NCBI GenBank assembly: GCA_965216915.1
Contig: CBDCGS010000005.1
Location: 1 to 64,000, forward strand
Origin: CBDCGS01 sp965216915
Lineage (GTDB): Bacteria > Pseudomonadota > Alphaproteobacteria > UBA828
Direction of reading: 5' to 3'
Length of the DNA: 64,000 bases
Below are positions 16,066 to 25,048 of this stretch, piece by piece. The notes below the pieces were generated by a model, which searched no databases, had not been told where the DNA came from, and saw nothing but the letters and a program-made list of their open reading frames with translations. The position numbers were made by a program, and so were the translations under genes. Within the stretch, counting starts at the first letter, position 1. Each line of letters starts with the position of its first letter.

Positions 16066-17475
16066 CTAGGCGGCCCGTCCCTTCTCCACGATCTCGCGCC
16101 AATCGCGCTTCAACGGCATGATCGGCGGGACCGGGATGTGCTCCGGGGCCGCCGTTTCGGCCGCGATCGCGTTCTCGATGCTCCGCCCGGTCACCTCGCC
16201 GCGGCGGAAGAAGGTGTTGTAGATGCCCCAGTGGAGCTTGTTGCGTGCACCGAAATAGGGAAAGCGCCGCGCGATCGAGGGCATCGAATAGAACTTCTTG
16301 TAGGCGCGCATGTGGCCTTCGCGCAGCTCCTTGGTGCTGAGCTTCTCTGGCCGATAGACGATGTGGCCCTGATCGTACTTGTCCCAATCGTAGGACACGA
16401 TCTTGTTCTGCTGCTTCATCTCGAACCAGGTGAGCGTGCCCGGATAGGGGGTGAGCACCGAATAGGCGCACATGTCGTAGTCGGCATCGATATTGAACTG
16501 CGCCGTTTCGTCGAAGACGCTCGCATCGTCGCCGTCAAAGCCGAACATGAACAGCCCGAACACCATGATCCCGTAGCTATGGATCTTGGCCACGAGATCA
16601 CTGAAATGATCCGGCCTGTTCACATACTTATGGACGCTCTTTAAGGTTTCGCGCGAGATCGATTCGAAGCCGATGCTCATCATGTAGCAGCCGCTCTCCG
16701 CGGCGAGCTCCAGCATGTCGTCGCGCTCGGCGATGCGGCTCGTCACAGCCGCCTGCCAACGCTTTCCGCGGCCCTTCAGCGCGCGCATCACCTCCTTCGG
16801 GCGCTCCACGGTGCCGAAGAAATCGGCATCGTTGAGCGAGATGAACTTCTGGTCGGCCTCCTCCACCTCGCGGACCACCTCGTCGACCGGGCGGTAGCGG
16901 AATTTGAGGCCGTTCATCAGCGGCTCGGCGCAAAAGGTGCAGCCCTGGTGGCAGCCGCGCGAGGTCTGCACGAAGGTGCGGTTGACGTAGCGGTTCTTCT
17001 TCACCAGGTCGTAGCGCGGCATCGGCATGCCGACCATCGGGTGTAGCTTGGTGGACTTGTAAGTCGGCTTGAGCGCGCCGTCCTCGAGGTCACTCAGGAG
17101 GTCCGGCATCACGAGCTCGGCCTCGCCGATCACCACCGAGTTGCAGTGCTGGAGCGCTTCCTCCGGCATGAAGCTCGCATGCACGCCACCCATCACGACC
17201 GGAATGCCCCGCGCGCGGAAGCGATCGGCGATCTCGTAGCCCCGCTTGACGTAGGCCGTCATCGCCGAAATGCCGACGAGATCGCAATTGAGGTCGAAGT
17301 CGATGTCCTCGATGTTCTCGTCGGTGAGCACGACCTCGTACTTGTCCTGCGGGATCACCGCGGCCACTGCGAGCAGCCCCGCGAGCGGCGAATAGAGCGC
17401 GCGGTTCATGTAGAGCGGCCGCGTGGTGAACGAGTTCGTGTTCGGGTTGATAAGGTAAATAATTCGCGTTCGCAT
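16066..17475 (-). CDS. B12-binding domain radical SAM protein
   Basis: A 469-residue protein with an N-terminal cobalamin-binding-like Rossmann domain (about 1-130; IYLINPNTN at the start, then LVGISAMTAYVKRG and VVMGGVHASFMPEEAL). The radical SAM core follows, with the [4Fe-4S] motif in QTSRGCHQGCTFCAEP (C-x3-C-x2-C) and the SAM-binding MSIGFESIS. A C-terminal domain of about 150 residues ends in LPLKR-like PLKRDWREI. This is the BchE/methyltransferase-like class B architecture. Substrate and pathway are unknown, and no obvious biosynthetic partner is adjacent. The ATG at 17475 has GGGAGGAAGG upstream. It is transcribed divergently from the AhpD-like gene and ends at a strong terminator. Confidence 0.9.
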   Translation of the reverse strand: MRTRIIYLINPNTNSFTTRPLYMNRALYSPLAGLLAVAAVIPQDKYEVVLTDENIEDIDFDLNCDLVGISAMTAYVKRGYEIADRFRARGIPVVMGGVHASFMPEEALQHCNSVVIGEAELVMPDLLSDLEDGALKPTYKSTKLHPMVGMPMPRYDLVKKNRYVNRTFVQTSRGCHQGCTFCAEPLMNGLKFRYRPVDEVVREVEEADQKFISLNDADFFGTVERPKEVMRALKGRGKRWQAAVTSRIAERDDMLELAAESGCYMMSIGFESISRETLKSVHKYVNRPDHFSDLVAKIHSYGIMVFGLFMFGFDGDDASVFDETAQFNIDADYDMCAYSVLTPYPGTLTWFEMKQQNKIVSYDWDKYDQGHIVYRPEKLSTKELREGHMRAYKKFYSMPSIARRFPYFGARNKLHWGIYNTFFRRGEVTGRSIENAIAAETAAPEHIPVPPIMPLKRDWREIVEKGRAA

Positions 17476-17702
17476 TCCTTCCTCCCACGAGCCCGCGCGA
17501 ATTGCTCGTCACGAGCGCGAGCGCCGGCGCGGACAAGTGCGTCCCTGCTGTCATATTACGATAACGCTCCGAGTCCCACCAGCGAAGTCGGCCCCATTGG
17601 AACCGGATGGTTGGCCGAGGCGCCTCGCCCGCCCCTCCGGAACATGGCACCATCGGCGCGAAAACGCCGACCCACGTGCACAACACCGCGAGGCGCGCCG
17701 CC

Positions 17703-18260
17703 ATGCCGCAGCTCCGTTCCCTCCCCGAGGACGCCACCTTTCTCGACATGATCAAGGCCCATCACGACGTGCTCGGCCACCTGATCCCCTTCGAGGAAGC
17801 CTTGATGCGTGGCCCCTCCTCGCTCACACCGACCGAGCGCGAGCTGATCGCGGCATTCACCTCGGGGCTCAATCGCTGCTCCTATTGCTACCGCAGCCAT
17901 AGCTACACCGCCGCCCACATGGGCATTGGCCGCGAGGTGATCGAATCGCTGATCGACGATGTCGACGCCGCGCCCGTGGAAGCCAAGCTCAAGCCGCTGC
18001 TCCGCTACGTCCGCACGCTGAACCAAACGCCGCACCAGCTGACCGGTAAGGATGCCGAGGCGGTCTACGACGCCGGCTGGGATGAGAATGCGCTGATGAC
18101 CGCAATCATGGTGTGTGCCTACTTCAATTTTTGCAACCGCATGTCGGATGGGGTGGGCCTCGACATCCCCGACGAGCAGCTCAATTCGATCGCCCGCGTG
18201 CTGGCCCATGATGGCTACCGCCAGGCCTATGCGGACGCGGGCGTGAAGGCGCCCTCGTAA
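17703..18260 (+). CDS. AhpD-like (carboxymuconolactone decarboxylase family) peroxidase-related protein
   Basis: A 185-residue CMD/AhpD-fold protein. The redox motif is NRCSYCYRSHSYTA: a CxxC followed by the conserved His, as in alkylhydroperoxidase D and the TIGR01926 peroxidase-related family. The segment FEEALMRGPSSLTPTERELIAA before it is typical of the latter. It probably reduces peroxides or disulfides using the Cys pair; the electron donor is unknown. The start MPQLRSLPEDA at 17703 is chosen because upstream in-frame sequence does not resemble protein. It is divergent from the radical SAM gene and lies 40 bp before an MFS transporter. Confidence 0.87.
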   Translation: MPQLRSLPEDATFLDMIKAHHDVLGHLIPFEEALMRGPSSLTPTERELIAAFTSGLNRCSYCYRSHSYTAAHMGIGREVIESLIDDVDAAPVEAKLKPLLRYVRTLNQTPHQLTGKDAEAVYDAGWDENALMTAIMVCAYFNFCNRMSDGVGLDIPDEQLNSIARVLAHDGYRQAYADAGVKAPS

Positions 18261-18300
18261 AGCCCGGCGCGCCTCGACCGGCCCCGCTCGGCAACCGCGC

Positions 18301-19581
18301 ATGGCCGCCTTCCGCTCTGCGCACGCGCGCTCTTTGACGCGGCTGTGGCCGCTCTGGCTCGCGGCCGTGGTCCTGTTCGGCTACGGCCATCTGACGCGGG
18401 TCGCGCCCGGCGGCATGATCGATGTGCTGATGCGCGATTTCGCGGTCAGCGCCGCCGCCCTCGGCAATATCTCGTCGATGTACTGGTACGCCTATGCGGC
18501 GGTGCAGATTCCGGGCGGCGCGTTGCTCGACCGGTTCTCCGTCGGGCGCGTCATGGCGGCGAGCGCGGCGCTCTGCGTCATCGGCGGCTTGCTTTTCGCG
18601 CTCGCGCCGGATGTCGCGACCGCCAATATCGGCCGCTTCGTCACGGGCGCCGGTGGCGGCGTGCTCTATGCAGGGTGCATCAAGCTTGCGCGCGATTGGT
18701 TCCCGCCTGCGCGCTTCACCTTGCTCGGCGGCATCACGGTCCTGGTCGGCATGCTCGGCGCCGCGCTCGGGCAAGCACCCCTCGCCGCTGCGGTCGAGCT
18801 CGGTGGTTGGCGCACCGTGATGCTCGTGGTGGCGCTCGTCGCGCTCCCCTTCGCTCTCTTGATGTGGTGGCGTATGCCGGCCGGCGCGCGAGACGTGTCG
18901 TCGGCCCCTTCTCCTGCACCGGTCGACATGGCCTCGATCTGGCGCATGCTCGGGCGCACGCTGCGTACGCGTGAGGTGTGGATCGCGACCGTCATGGCGG
19001 TGGCGCTCGGCACGCCGGCGATTTCGTTCGCGCTCTGGACGGTCGGCTACTACATGCAGGTGCACGACCATACGCGCCCGGCCGCCGCCACCTTCACCTC
19101 GATCGCGCTGCTCGGCTGGGCCGCAGGCTCGCTCCTCGTCGGTTGGGTGTCTGGCCGGATCGGCCGGCGCAAGCCGCCCGCGATCGCCTGCGCCCTCTTG
19201 GCGCTCGTCGGCTGGAGCGTGTTCGTCGCCGTTCCCGACATCCCGCTGGCCGCCCACTATGTCCTCATGGTCGCGCTCGGGCTTTCGGCCGGCGGCATCG
19301 TCGTGTCGTTCGCCCTGGTCGCCGAGCATGGACCCGCGCGCGGCATCGGCATGTCGACCGGTGTCGCCAACAGCGTGGTGATGATGGTGAGCGCGCTCGT
19401 GCAGCTCCTGATGGGCGCGATTCTGGACTGGCATTGGGAGGGCGCCATGCGGGATGGCGTGCGCTTCTACCCGTTGGAGGCCCATCAGCAGGCCTTTGTG
19501 GTGATGCCCGTGCTCTGCGTCGTGGCGCTCGGCGCCTCGCTCCTGGTGCGCGAGACCCACGGCCACGCGCAACCTCAGTGA
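18301..19581 (+). CDS. MFS transporter
   Basis: A 426-residue major facilitator with about 12 hydrophobic spans. The first ones are LWPLWLAAVVLFGYGHL and YWYAYAAVQIPGGALLDRFSVGRVM, the latter carrying the MFS loop 2-3 signature (G-x-x-x-D-R-x-x-x-x-R). The second half repeats the pattern at WVSGRIGRRKPPAI. The central loop (about residues 190-215) is hydrophilic, as expected. The closest general resemblance is to sugar-phosphate/anion-cation symporter types; the solute is not known. It follows the AhpD-like gene in the same direction. Confidence 0.88.
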   Translation: MAAFRSAHARSLTRLWPLWLAAVVLFGYGHLTRVAPGGMIDVLMRDFAVSAAALGNISSMYWYAYAAVQIPGGALLDRFSVGRVMAASAALCVIGGLLFALAPDVATANIGRFVTGAGGGVLYAGCIKLARDWFPPARFTLLGGITVLVGMLGAALGQAPLAAAVELGGWRTVMLVVALVALPFALLMWWRMPAGARDVSSAPSPAPVDMASIWRMLGRTLRTREVWIATVMAVALGTPAISFALWTVGYYMQVHDHTRPAAATFTSIALLGWAAGSLLVGWVSGRIGRRKPPAIACALLALVGWSVFVAVPDIPLAAHYVLMVALGLSAGGIVVSFALVAEHGPARGIGMSTGVANSVVMMVSALVQLLMGAILDWHWEGAMRDGVRFYPLEAHQQAFVVMPVLCVVALGASLLVRETHGHAQPQ

Positions 19582-19648
19582 GACGCGGCGGAAGACGGGC
19601 ACCGCCATCCGCGCTATGTCTTGGGCCGAACCATGCTGGGAGACGCCG

Positions 19649-20098
19649 ATGCCGCGGGATCTGACGGGGGCGTGCCATTGCGGCACGATCCGCATCAACC
19701 TTCGTCTCGCCGACGAGACACAGAGCCTGATGCCGCGTCACTGCGGCTGCAGCTTCTGTCGGAAGCATGGCGGTCTCTACGTGTCGGCACCCGAGGGCTC
19801 GCTCGTGGTCTCGATCGCGGATGGGGACGGTGTGAGCCGCTACAGGTTCGGCCACGGCACGGCCGAGTTTCTCGTCTGCAAGCGCTGCGGCATCTTTCCG
19901 GCGGTCCTGAGCGAGATCGACGGCCGCCTTCATGCGGTGGTCAACGCCAACACCTTCGATCCGCCGCTCGCGCTCGACGACGCCGACGTGCCGACCGCCG
20001 ACTACGAGAGCGAAACCACCGCTGAACGGCTCGCACGGCGCGGCCAGCGGTGGATCGGCGACGTCACGGTCCGCGAAGGCCTGGGCGCCGCCGGCTAG
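19649..20098 (+). CDS. GFA (glutathione-dependent formaldehyde-activating enzyme-like) family protein
   Basis: A 149-residue zinc-binding protein of the GFA/CENP-V family. The metal ligands are visible as GACHCGTIR, RHCGCSFCRKHG and CKRCGIFP. GFA itself binds the glutathione-formaldehyde adduct, but most family members have unassigned functions. The start ATG at 19649 (MPRDLTGACHCG) follows GGGAG 7 nt upstream; an in-frame ATG at 19616 has no such site. It lies 15 bp before the SCP-x thiolase-like gene. Confidence 0.87.
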   Translation: MPRDLTGACHCGTIRINLRLADETQSLMPRHCGCSFCRKHGGLYVSAPEGSLVVSIADGDGVSRYRFGHGTAEFLVCKRCGIFPAVLSEIDGRLHAVVNANTFDPPLALDDADVPTADYESETTAERLARRGQRWIGDVTVREGLGAAG

Positions 20099-20113
20099 AC
20101 CCGCGAGCACGCC

Positions 20114-21286
20114 ATGTCGATCGCGTTGCGCGACCAAGCGGCCATCGCCGGCATCGGCGCGAGCCGCTTCGGCCGCTACCTGCCCGAGAGTCAGCTCGCG
20201 CTCGCGGCTGCCGCCTTCAAGACTGCGCTGGACGATGCCGGCCTCGAGCGCGACGATATCGACGGGCTCGCGATCCACATCGGGTGGCCGCTCGGCGTCG
20301 ACTATGATCAGGTGGCCCAGGCCTTCGGGCTTTCCACCCGCTACGTCTATCAGGCGTGGACGCACGGCCGCTTCGTCACGAGCGCCTTGCAGAACGCGGC
20401 CATGGCCGTCGCGACCGGGATGGCCGAGGTCGTCGCGTGCGTCACTGCGATGAGCTTCACCCGCGAGCGCGACATTCTCGGCGGCCCGCACGACTTCGAG
20501 GGCTATCGCGAGACCGGCGGCACGCATGGCGAAACACCGCATTACGGGCTCACCGCACCCGCCGCGGGCGCGGCGCTCTCGATGCAGCGCTACATGGCCC
20601 GCTACGGCGCGACGAGCGAGCAGCTCGCGGCCGTGCCGGTCTCCATCCGGGCGCATGCGCGCAACAATCCGCGGGCGGTCATGCGCAAACGCATGGACGT
20701 GGCCGATCATCAGGCCGCCCGCATGGTGGTCGATCCACTGCGTCTCTTCGATTGTTGCATCGTCACCGACGGCGCCGTGGTTGCGCTGGTCACGACGGCT
20801 GAGCGCGCGCGCGATCTCAAGCAAAGGCCCGTCTATATCTCCGGCATGCAGGGGATCCGCGCGGGCCGCGAGGAGTTCATCTTCGCGCCACCCGGCCTCG
20901 GCCTCAATCAGCAGACCAGCGGCGTCACCCTGCCGCTGGACGGTGACCTCGAGGTCTACCGCACAGCCGGCATCGAGCGCGATGCCATCCAGGGCCTCTA
21001 TACCTACGACGCCTTCTCGCCGCTCGTGCTCTTCGTCCTCGAGCGCTTCGGCTTTTGCGGCGAGGGCGAGGCCGCGGCCTGGGTGCAGGACGGGCGCATC
21101 GCACCCGGCGGCGCGCTCCAGGTCAACAGCTCCGGCGGGCTTCTGTCGGAGGCGCACGTCGCTGGCTGGAACTCGATCGCCGAGATGGTGCGTCAGCTAC
21201 GCGGCGGCGCCGACACCCAGATTCCAGACGCCGAAGCCCTGCAATGGGCGACGGTCTGGGGCGATTCCGTCATTCTGCGGCGCTAA
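20114..21286 (+). CDS. SCP-x/Ltp2-like thiolase-superfamily protein lacking the nucleophilic Cys
   Basis: A 390-residue thiolase-fold protein (AAIAGIGASRFGR at the N-terminus, NSSGGLLSEAHVAGWN near the C-terminus). Where thiolases carry the acyl-accepting Cys this protein reads YQAWTHGRFVTSAL, without Cys. The YDAFSPLVLFVLERFGFC segment matches SCP-x thiolase-like and Ltp2-type proteins. The next gene encodes a DUF35 zinc-ribbon/OB partner. In actinobacterial steroid degradation, Ltp2 with a DUF35 protein is a retro-aldolase rather than a thiolase, and the lack of Cys here favours a similar C-C lyase. Substrate unknown. Confidence 0.82.
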   Translation: MSIALRDQAAIAGIGASRFGRYLPESQLALAAAAFKTALDDAGLERDDIDGLAIHIGWPLGVDYDQVAQAFGLSTRYVYQAWTHGRFVTSALQNAAMAVATGMAEVVACVTAMSFTRERDILGGPHDFEGYRETGGTHGETPHYGLTAPAAGAALSMQRYMARYGATSEQLAAVPVSIRAHARNNPRAVMRKRMDVADHQAARMVVDPLRLFDCCIVTDGAVVALVTTAERARDLKQRPVYISGMQGIRAGREEFIFAPPGLGLNQQTSGVTLPLDGDLEVYRTAGIERDAIQGLYTYDAFSPLVLFVLERFGFCGEGEAAAWVQDGRIAPGGALQVNSSGGLLSEAHVAGWNSIAEMVRQLRGGADTQIPDAEALQWATVWGDSVILRR

Positions 21287-21296
21287 GGGGACCACG

Positions 21297-21719
21297 ATGA
21301 CCACCGACACCAAGCCGCTGCCGCGGATCAATCCCGACAACGCGCCGTTTTGGGAGGCGGCGCAAGAGCACCGGTTGCGCCTGCCGCGCTGCCTCAGCTG
21401 CCGGGCCTGGTACTGGCCGCCCGGCCCGGTCTGCCCGACCTGCTTCTCCGACCGCATCGGCTGGCGCACCGTGCGCGGGCGCGGCGTGGTGGCGAGCTGG
21501 ACCGTGGTTCATCAGGCCTGGTTCGCGTCCTTCGCCGATGACATCCCCTACGCCGTGGCCCAGGTCGAGCTGGCGGAGGGCCCGCGTTTGACCGCGGCGC
21601 TCGTCGACATCGCCCCGGAAGCCATCCGCGTCGGCTTGCCGGTCGCAGTCGTGTTCGACGACGTGACCGAGGCGGTCACGCTGCCGAAGTTCCGCCCCTG
21701 CGCTCCGAGGGAGCGGTGA
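21297..21719 (+). CDS. DUF35 zinc-ribbon OB-fold protein, partner of the thiolase-like protein
   Basis: A 140-residue protein with a rubredoxin-like zinc ribbon (LPRCLSCRAWYWPPGPVCPTC, two CxxC pairs; split as RCLSCRAW and PVCPTCFSD) and a C-terminal OB-fold (GRGVVASWTVVHQAW onward). DUF35 proteins form complexes with SCP-x/Ltp2-type thiolase-fold enzymes and help bind acyl-CoA. It starts 11 bp after the thiolase-like stop and ends in a GTGA overlap with the phosphatase gene, so the three are translated from one message. Confidence 0.88.
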   Translation: MTTDTKPLPRINPDNAPFWEAAQEHRLRLPRCLSCRAWYWPPGPVCPTCFSDRIGWRTVRGRGVVASWTVVHQAWFASFADDIPYAVAQVELAEGPRLTAALVDIAPEAIRVGLPVAVVFDDVTEAVTLPKFRPCAPRER

Positions 21720-22486
21720 GCGCGCGCGTCCACACCCAAGACCGGCGGCGCGTGATCGCGCTCGACGGCGCGGTCAATTTCCGCGATCTCGGCGGCTATC
21801 CCGCTCATGACGGACGCGAGACGCGCTGGGGGATGCTGTTCCGCGCCGATTCCCTCGCCGAGCTGTCTGATGCCGACCACCGACGCTGGCCCACGCTCGG
21901 CATCAAGCTGGTGTGCGACTTTCGGCTGGACCTGGAGCGCTTCACCGCGCCGAGTCGCTTGCCACCCGATCCCTCTTGTCGGCGGCTCGAGCACCCCTTT
22001 CTGCCGCGCGGCGCGCTCGACATGTTCCGCGCACTCAAGCGGGGCAAGCTCGACCATCGCGGCGTGGTCGACGAGGTCACCGCCCACTATCGCCTCTTTC
22101 CGCGCGAGCATCTGGGGCCGCTTCGCGGGTTTCTCACCGAGCTTTTGGCCGACGGCGCGTTGCCCGCCGTGTTCCATTGCACCAGCGGCAAGGATCGCAC
22201 CGGCTTCGTCGCCGCCTCCATCTTGCTCGCGCTCGGCGTGCCCCGTGCGGTGATCCGCGAGGATTACCTCCTCACCAACCAATATCGGCGAAACGTCACT
22301 CATCTGCTCAAGCTCGGCATCAGCGATTCGCTGATGGAGACGCTGACATCCGCGCGTCCCGAATATTTCGACGCGCTGTTCGAGACGATCGACGCGGAGT
22401 TCGGCACGACCGCGCATTATGTTCGCAACGGCCTCGGGCTCGGCGAGCGCGAGCTCGGCACGCTGCGCGAGCGCCTGCTGAGCTGA
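21716..22486 (+). CDS. Tyrosine-protein phosphatase (Y_phosphatase3 family)
   Basis: A 256-residue phosphatase with the family's N-terminal signature NFRDLGGYPA and the P-loop HCTSGKDRTG (Cys and Arg catalytic; the Asp in the loop is typical of this lipid/tyrosine phosphatase group). Members of this family dephosphorylate phosphotyrosine or phosphoinositides. The GTG start overlaps the DUF35 stop by 4 bp. Its link to the preceding acyl-CoA-type genes is not obvious. Confidence 0.88.
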   Translation: MSARVHTQDRRRVIALDGAVNFRDLGGYPAHDGRETRWGMLFRADSLAELSDADHRRWPTLGIKLVCDFRLDLERFTAPSRLPPDPSCRRLEHPFLPRGALDMFRALKRGKLDHRGVVDEVTAHYRLFPREHLGPLRGFLTELLADGALPAVFHCTSGKDRTGFVAASILLALGVPRAVIREDYLLTNQYRRNVTHLLKLGISDSLMETLTSARPEYFDALFETIDAEFGTTAHYVRNGLGLGERELGTLRERLLS

Positions 22487-22568
22487 GCCCGAGCGCGGGC
22501 TGGTCAGACGCACGCGCGCGCGGCACACTGCGCGGGCCTTGGTTGCACATCAGCGGACGGAGAGGCGC

Positions 22569-23192
22569 GTGCTGACGATTTGGGGACGCAAGAACTCGAT
22601 CAATGTCCAAAAGGTCATGTGGACCGTGGGCGAGCTCGGTCTTGCTCACGAGCGGAAGGATGTCGGCGGGCCGTTCGGCGGGCTCGACACGCCGGAATAT
22701 GGCGCGCTCAACCCCAACCGGCTGATCCCGACGATCGAGGACGACAACGGCACCGTGCTGTGGGAGGCGCAGGCGATCGTGCGCTATCTCGCCGCCCGGC
22801 ATGGCGTCGGCACCCTGTGGCCGGAAGATCTTGCGGTGCGCGCCCAGGCCGACAAATGGATGGACTGGATGCTCGCCACGCTGCTGCCCAACCTGGCGCC
22901 GGTGTTCATCGGCTTGATCCGCACGCCCGAAGCGGAGCGCGATGTGGCGCGCATCGAGAGGGGCATCGCGGGGATGGGCGAATCCTGGAAGATCGTCGAT
23001 GCGCATCTCGGCGCGAGCGCCTACATGGCGGGCGACACGCTCACTATGGGTGACATTCCGCTCGGCGCGGCGTGCTACCGCTACCATGCGCTCGACATCG
23101 CGCGCCCGGCGCTGCCCAATGTCGCGCGCTGGTACGGTACCCTCCAAGACCGCGAGGCCTTTCGCACGCATGTGATGATCCCGCTGAGCTGA
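22569..23192 (+). CDS. Glutathione S-transferase family protein
   Basis: A 207-residue GST. The N-terminal thioredoxin-like domain reads LTIWGRKNSINVQKVMW (Ser/Asn at the glutathione-activating position). It continues with NPNRLIPTIEDDNG and WEAQAIVRYLAARHG; the all-helical C-terminal domain has the MGDIPLGAACYRY N-capping motif. This is a theta/beta-etherase-like layout. The substrate is unknown. A GTG start at 22569 with GGAG upstream is preferred over the in-frame ATG at 22539, which would add ten non-conserved residues. Confidence 0.87.
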   Translation: MLTIWGRKNSINVQKVMWTVGELGLAHERKDVGGPFGGLDTPEYGALNPNRLIPTIEDDNGTVLWEAQAIVRYLAARHGVGTLWPEDLAVRAQADKWMDWMLATLLPNLAPVFIGLIRTPEAERDVARIERGIAGMGESWKIVDAHLGASAYMAGDTLTMGDIPLGAACYRYHALDIARPALPNVARWYGTLQDREAFRTHVMIPLS

Positions 23193-23278
23193 CCCGACGC
23201 CTCCTTTGGGGCTGGCGCGAACGAGCTTTGGCGTCGAGGATGGGGCCTGTTGAACGAGGAAGGAAACGGGAGGGACTC

Positions 23279-24691
23279 ATGATTGAACAGATCCGCGCCA
23301 ACGTCAGCCTCGAGCAGCTCGACGTCGACAGCACGATCCACGCGTTCACACCGCTGGCCGACCACGTCGAGCATGGCCCCAGCATCATGACCGGCGGCGA
23401 AGGCATCTACGTCACCGACAGCAAAGGCAACACCTACATCGATGCGATGGCGGCGCTGTTTTGCGTGAACGCAGGCTATGGACGGCGCGAAATTGCCGAC
23501 GCCATCGGCGAACAGGCCCACAAGTTTGCCTATTTTCACACCTTCGCCGGCACCGCGCACGAGCAGCAAATCCGCTTGAGCGACCGGCTTCTCGACCTGC
23601 TGCCCGATCGCATGAGCAAGCTCATGTATGCGAGCTCGGGTTCCGAGGCGAATGATGCCAACGTCAAGATCGCGTGGATGTATCAGCGCTTCCGCGGCAA
23701 GCCCGAGAAGCGAAAGATCATCGCGCGCAACATGGGCTATCACGGCGTCACCGGGATCGCGGCCAACCTGTCGGGCCTCGAGCTGATGCACGAGCCCTTC
23801 GGCCTGCCGCTGCCAGGCTTCCTACACACGGACAAGGGCCATTATTTCTGGGAAGGCAAGCCTGGCGAATCCGAGCGCGCGTTCTCCAAGCGCATGGCGG
23901 CCTCGCTCGAGGCGCTGATCTTGGCCGAAGGGCCGGAAACCGTCTGCGCCTTCATCGCCGAGCCCGTGATGGGCGCGGGCGCCTGCATCGCGCCGGCGGA
24001 GGGCTACTTCGAAGAGATCCAGGCTGTCCTCAAGAAGCACGATGTGCTGTTCATCGCCGATGAGGTGATCACGGGCTTCGGTCGCTTGGGCGACTGGTTC
24101 GCGAGCGAGCGCTACGACCTCGAGCCCGATTTGATGACGCTCTCGAAGGGCATCACGAGCGCCTACGTGCCGCTTTCGGCCTCGGTGATCTCCGAAGATG
24201 TGTGGCAGGTGCTCAAGGAGGGCTCGCGCGATCTCCCGGCCTTCGCCCATGGCAGCACCGCAAGCGCCCACCCGATCGCGTGCGCCGCCGCCAACGCCAA
24301 CCTCGATGTGATGGAGAACGAGGACCTCGTGGGCAATGCCGCGCGCGTCGGCGCCTACTTCAAAGAGCAACTCACCGAACGTCTGGGCTCGCATCCGATC
24401 ATGGGCGAGATCCGCGGCGACGGCCTCATGCTCGCGACCGAGCTGATTGCCAACAAGGAGACCAAGGAGGAGCTCAATCTCGAATGGGATTGCTCCCACC
24501 GCCTTTTCGAGCTCAGCCTGGAGGAGAACCTCATCACTCGCGGCTTCTTCGGCCACAACTCATCGTCCTTCGCGCCGCCGCTCAGCATCACGACCAGCGA
24601 GGTCGACGAGATCATCGACCGATTTGGTCGTGCGCTCGACAAGCTGATGGCCGAGCTGAAGGCCGACCATGGGTGGACACCGCCGGCCTAG
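23279..24691 (+). CDS. Class III (omega) aminotransferase
   Basis: A 470-residue PLP-dependent fold-type I aminotransferase. Landmarks: DSKGNTYIDAMAALFCVNAGYGR at the N-terminus (read as GNTYIDAMAALFCVNAGYG), the cofactor phosphate loop ASSGSEANDAN, YHGVTGIAANLSG, the PLP-stacking Asp in FIADEVITGFGR, and the Schiff-base Lys in LMTLSKGITSAY. It resembles the putrescine/taurine/beta-alanine:pyruvate group; the amino donor cannot be fixed. The ATG at 23279 has AACGGGAGGG upstream. The accessory island begins directly after it. Confidence 0.9.
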   Translation: MIEQIRANVSLEQLDVDSTIHAFTPLADHVEHGPSIMTGGEGIYVTDSKGNTYIDAMAALFCVNAGYGRREIADAIGEQAHKFAYFHTFAGTAHEQQIRLSDRLLDLLPDRMSKLMYASSGSEANDANVKIAWMYQRFRGKPEKRKIIARNMGYHGVTGIAANLSGLELMHEPFGLPLPGFLHTDKGHYFWEGKPGESERAFSKRMAASLEALILAEGPETVCAFIAEPVMGAGACIAPAEGYFEEIQAVLKKHDVLFIADEVITGFGRLGDWFASERYDLEPDLMTLSKGITSAYVPLSASVISEDVWQVLKEGSRDLPAFAHGSTASAHPIACAAANANLDVMENEDLVGNAARVGAYFKEQLTERLGSHPIMGEIRGDGLMLATELIANKETKEELNLEWDCSHRLFELSLEENLITRGFFGHNSSSFAPPLSITTSEVDEIIDRFGRALDKLMAELKADHGWTPPA

Positions 24692-24714
24692 GCTGATCCG
24701 CGCCGCAATATGTA

Positions 24715-24884
24715 GAGCGACCGCGTGGCATCCGACGCGGTAGCTCTGGAGCGCTACGAACGTTTCGAGCCCACGCCACCGCGGCAACGCATACAACGGG
24801 ACCAGGGGGGCCAGTGGTGTGAACCGGCGCGGTGTGCCGCTCGTGCACCGTGAAGATCTCGATGAGCGTGCGGAGGCCGCACAC
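24715..24884 (-). pseudogene. Decayed copy of the phage-type gene at 26642-27172
   Basis: On the minus strand two different frames give LRTLIEIFTVHER and RWRGLETFVALQSYRVG. These match LRALIETLTVHER and ARRGLETLARLWNYRIG at the C-terminus of the intact protein at 26642. At DNA level the segments starting GCTCGTGCACCGT (24839 and 26765) align over about 170 bp in the same orientation. The frame is broken near 24790 and the N-terminal part is missing. It marks the left part of the accessory island. The rest of 24885-25048 shows no gene. Confidence 0.7.
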
Positions 24885-25048
24885 GCGAGGCCGCCTCCCG
24901 GCGCACAGCCGAAACCGCCGCTCAGCGCGGGTTACAGCAAGTCTAGGCGATCGACCGCCAAGTCAGCTCAAAGTAATATTTGGTGGTCAGCGAAAAAGCT
25001 GTGTAAGGTGTGCGTCGGGGCAGCTGGTTGGCTAAGGGAGGGAATGTG

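Noticed and set aside
14058..16121. Long open plus-strand frame (687 codons) opposite the acyl-CoA ligase
   Set aside because: It is a shadow frame with a composition typical of reverse-complement coding, while the ligase on the other strand carries all ANL motifs.
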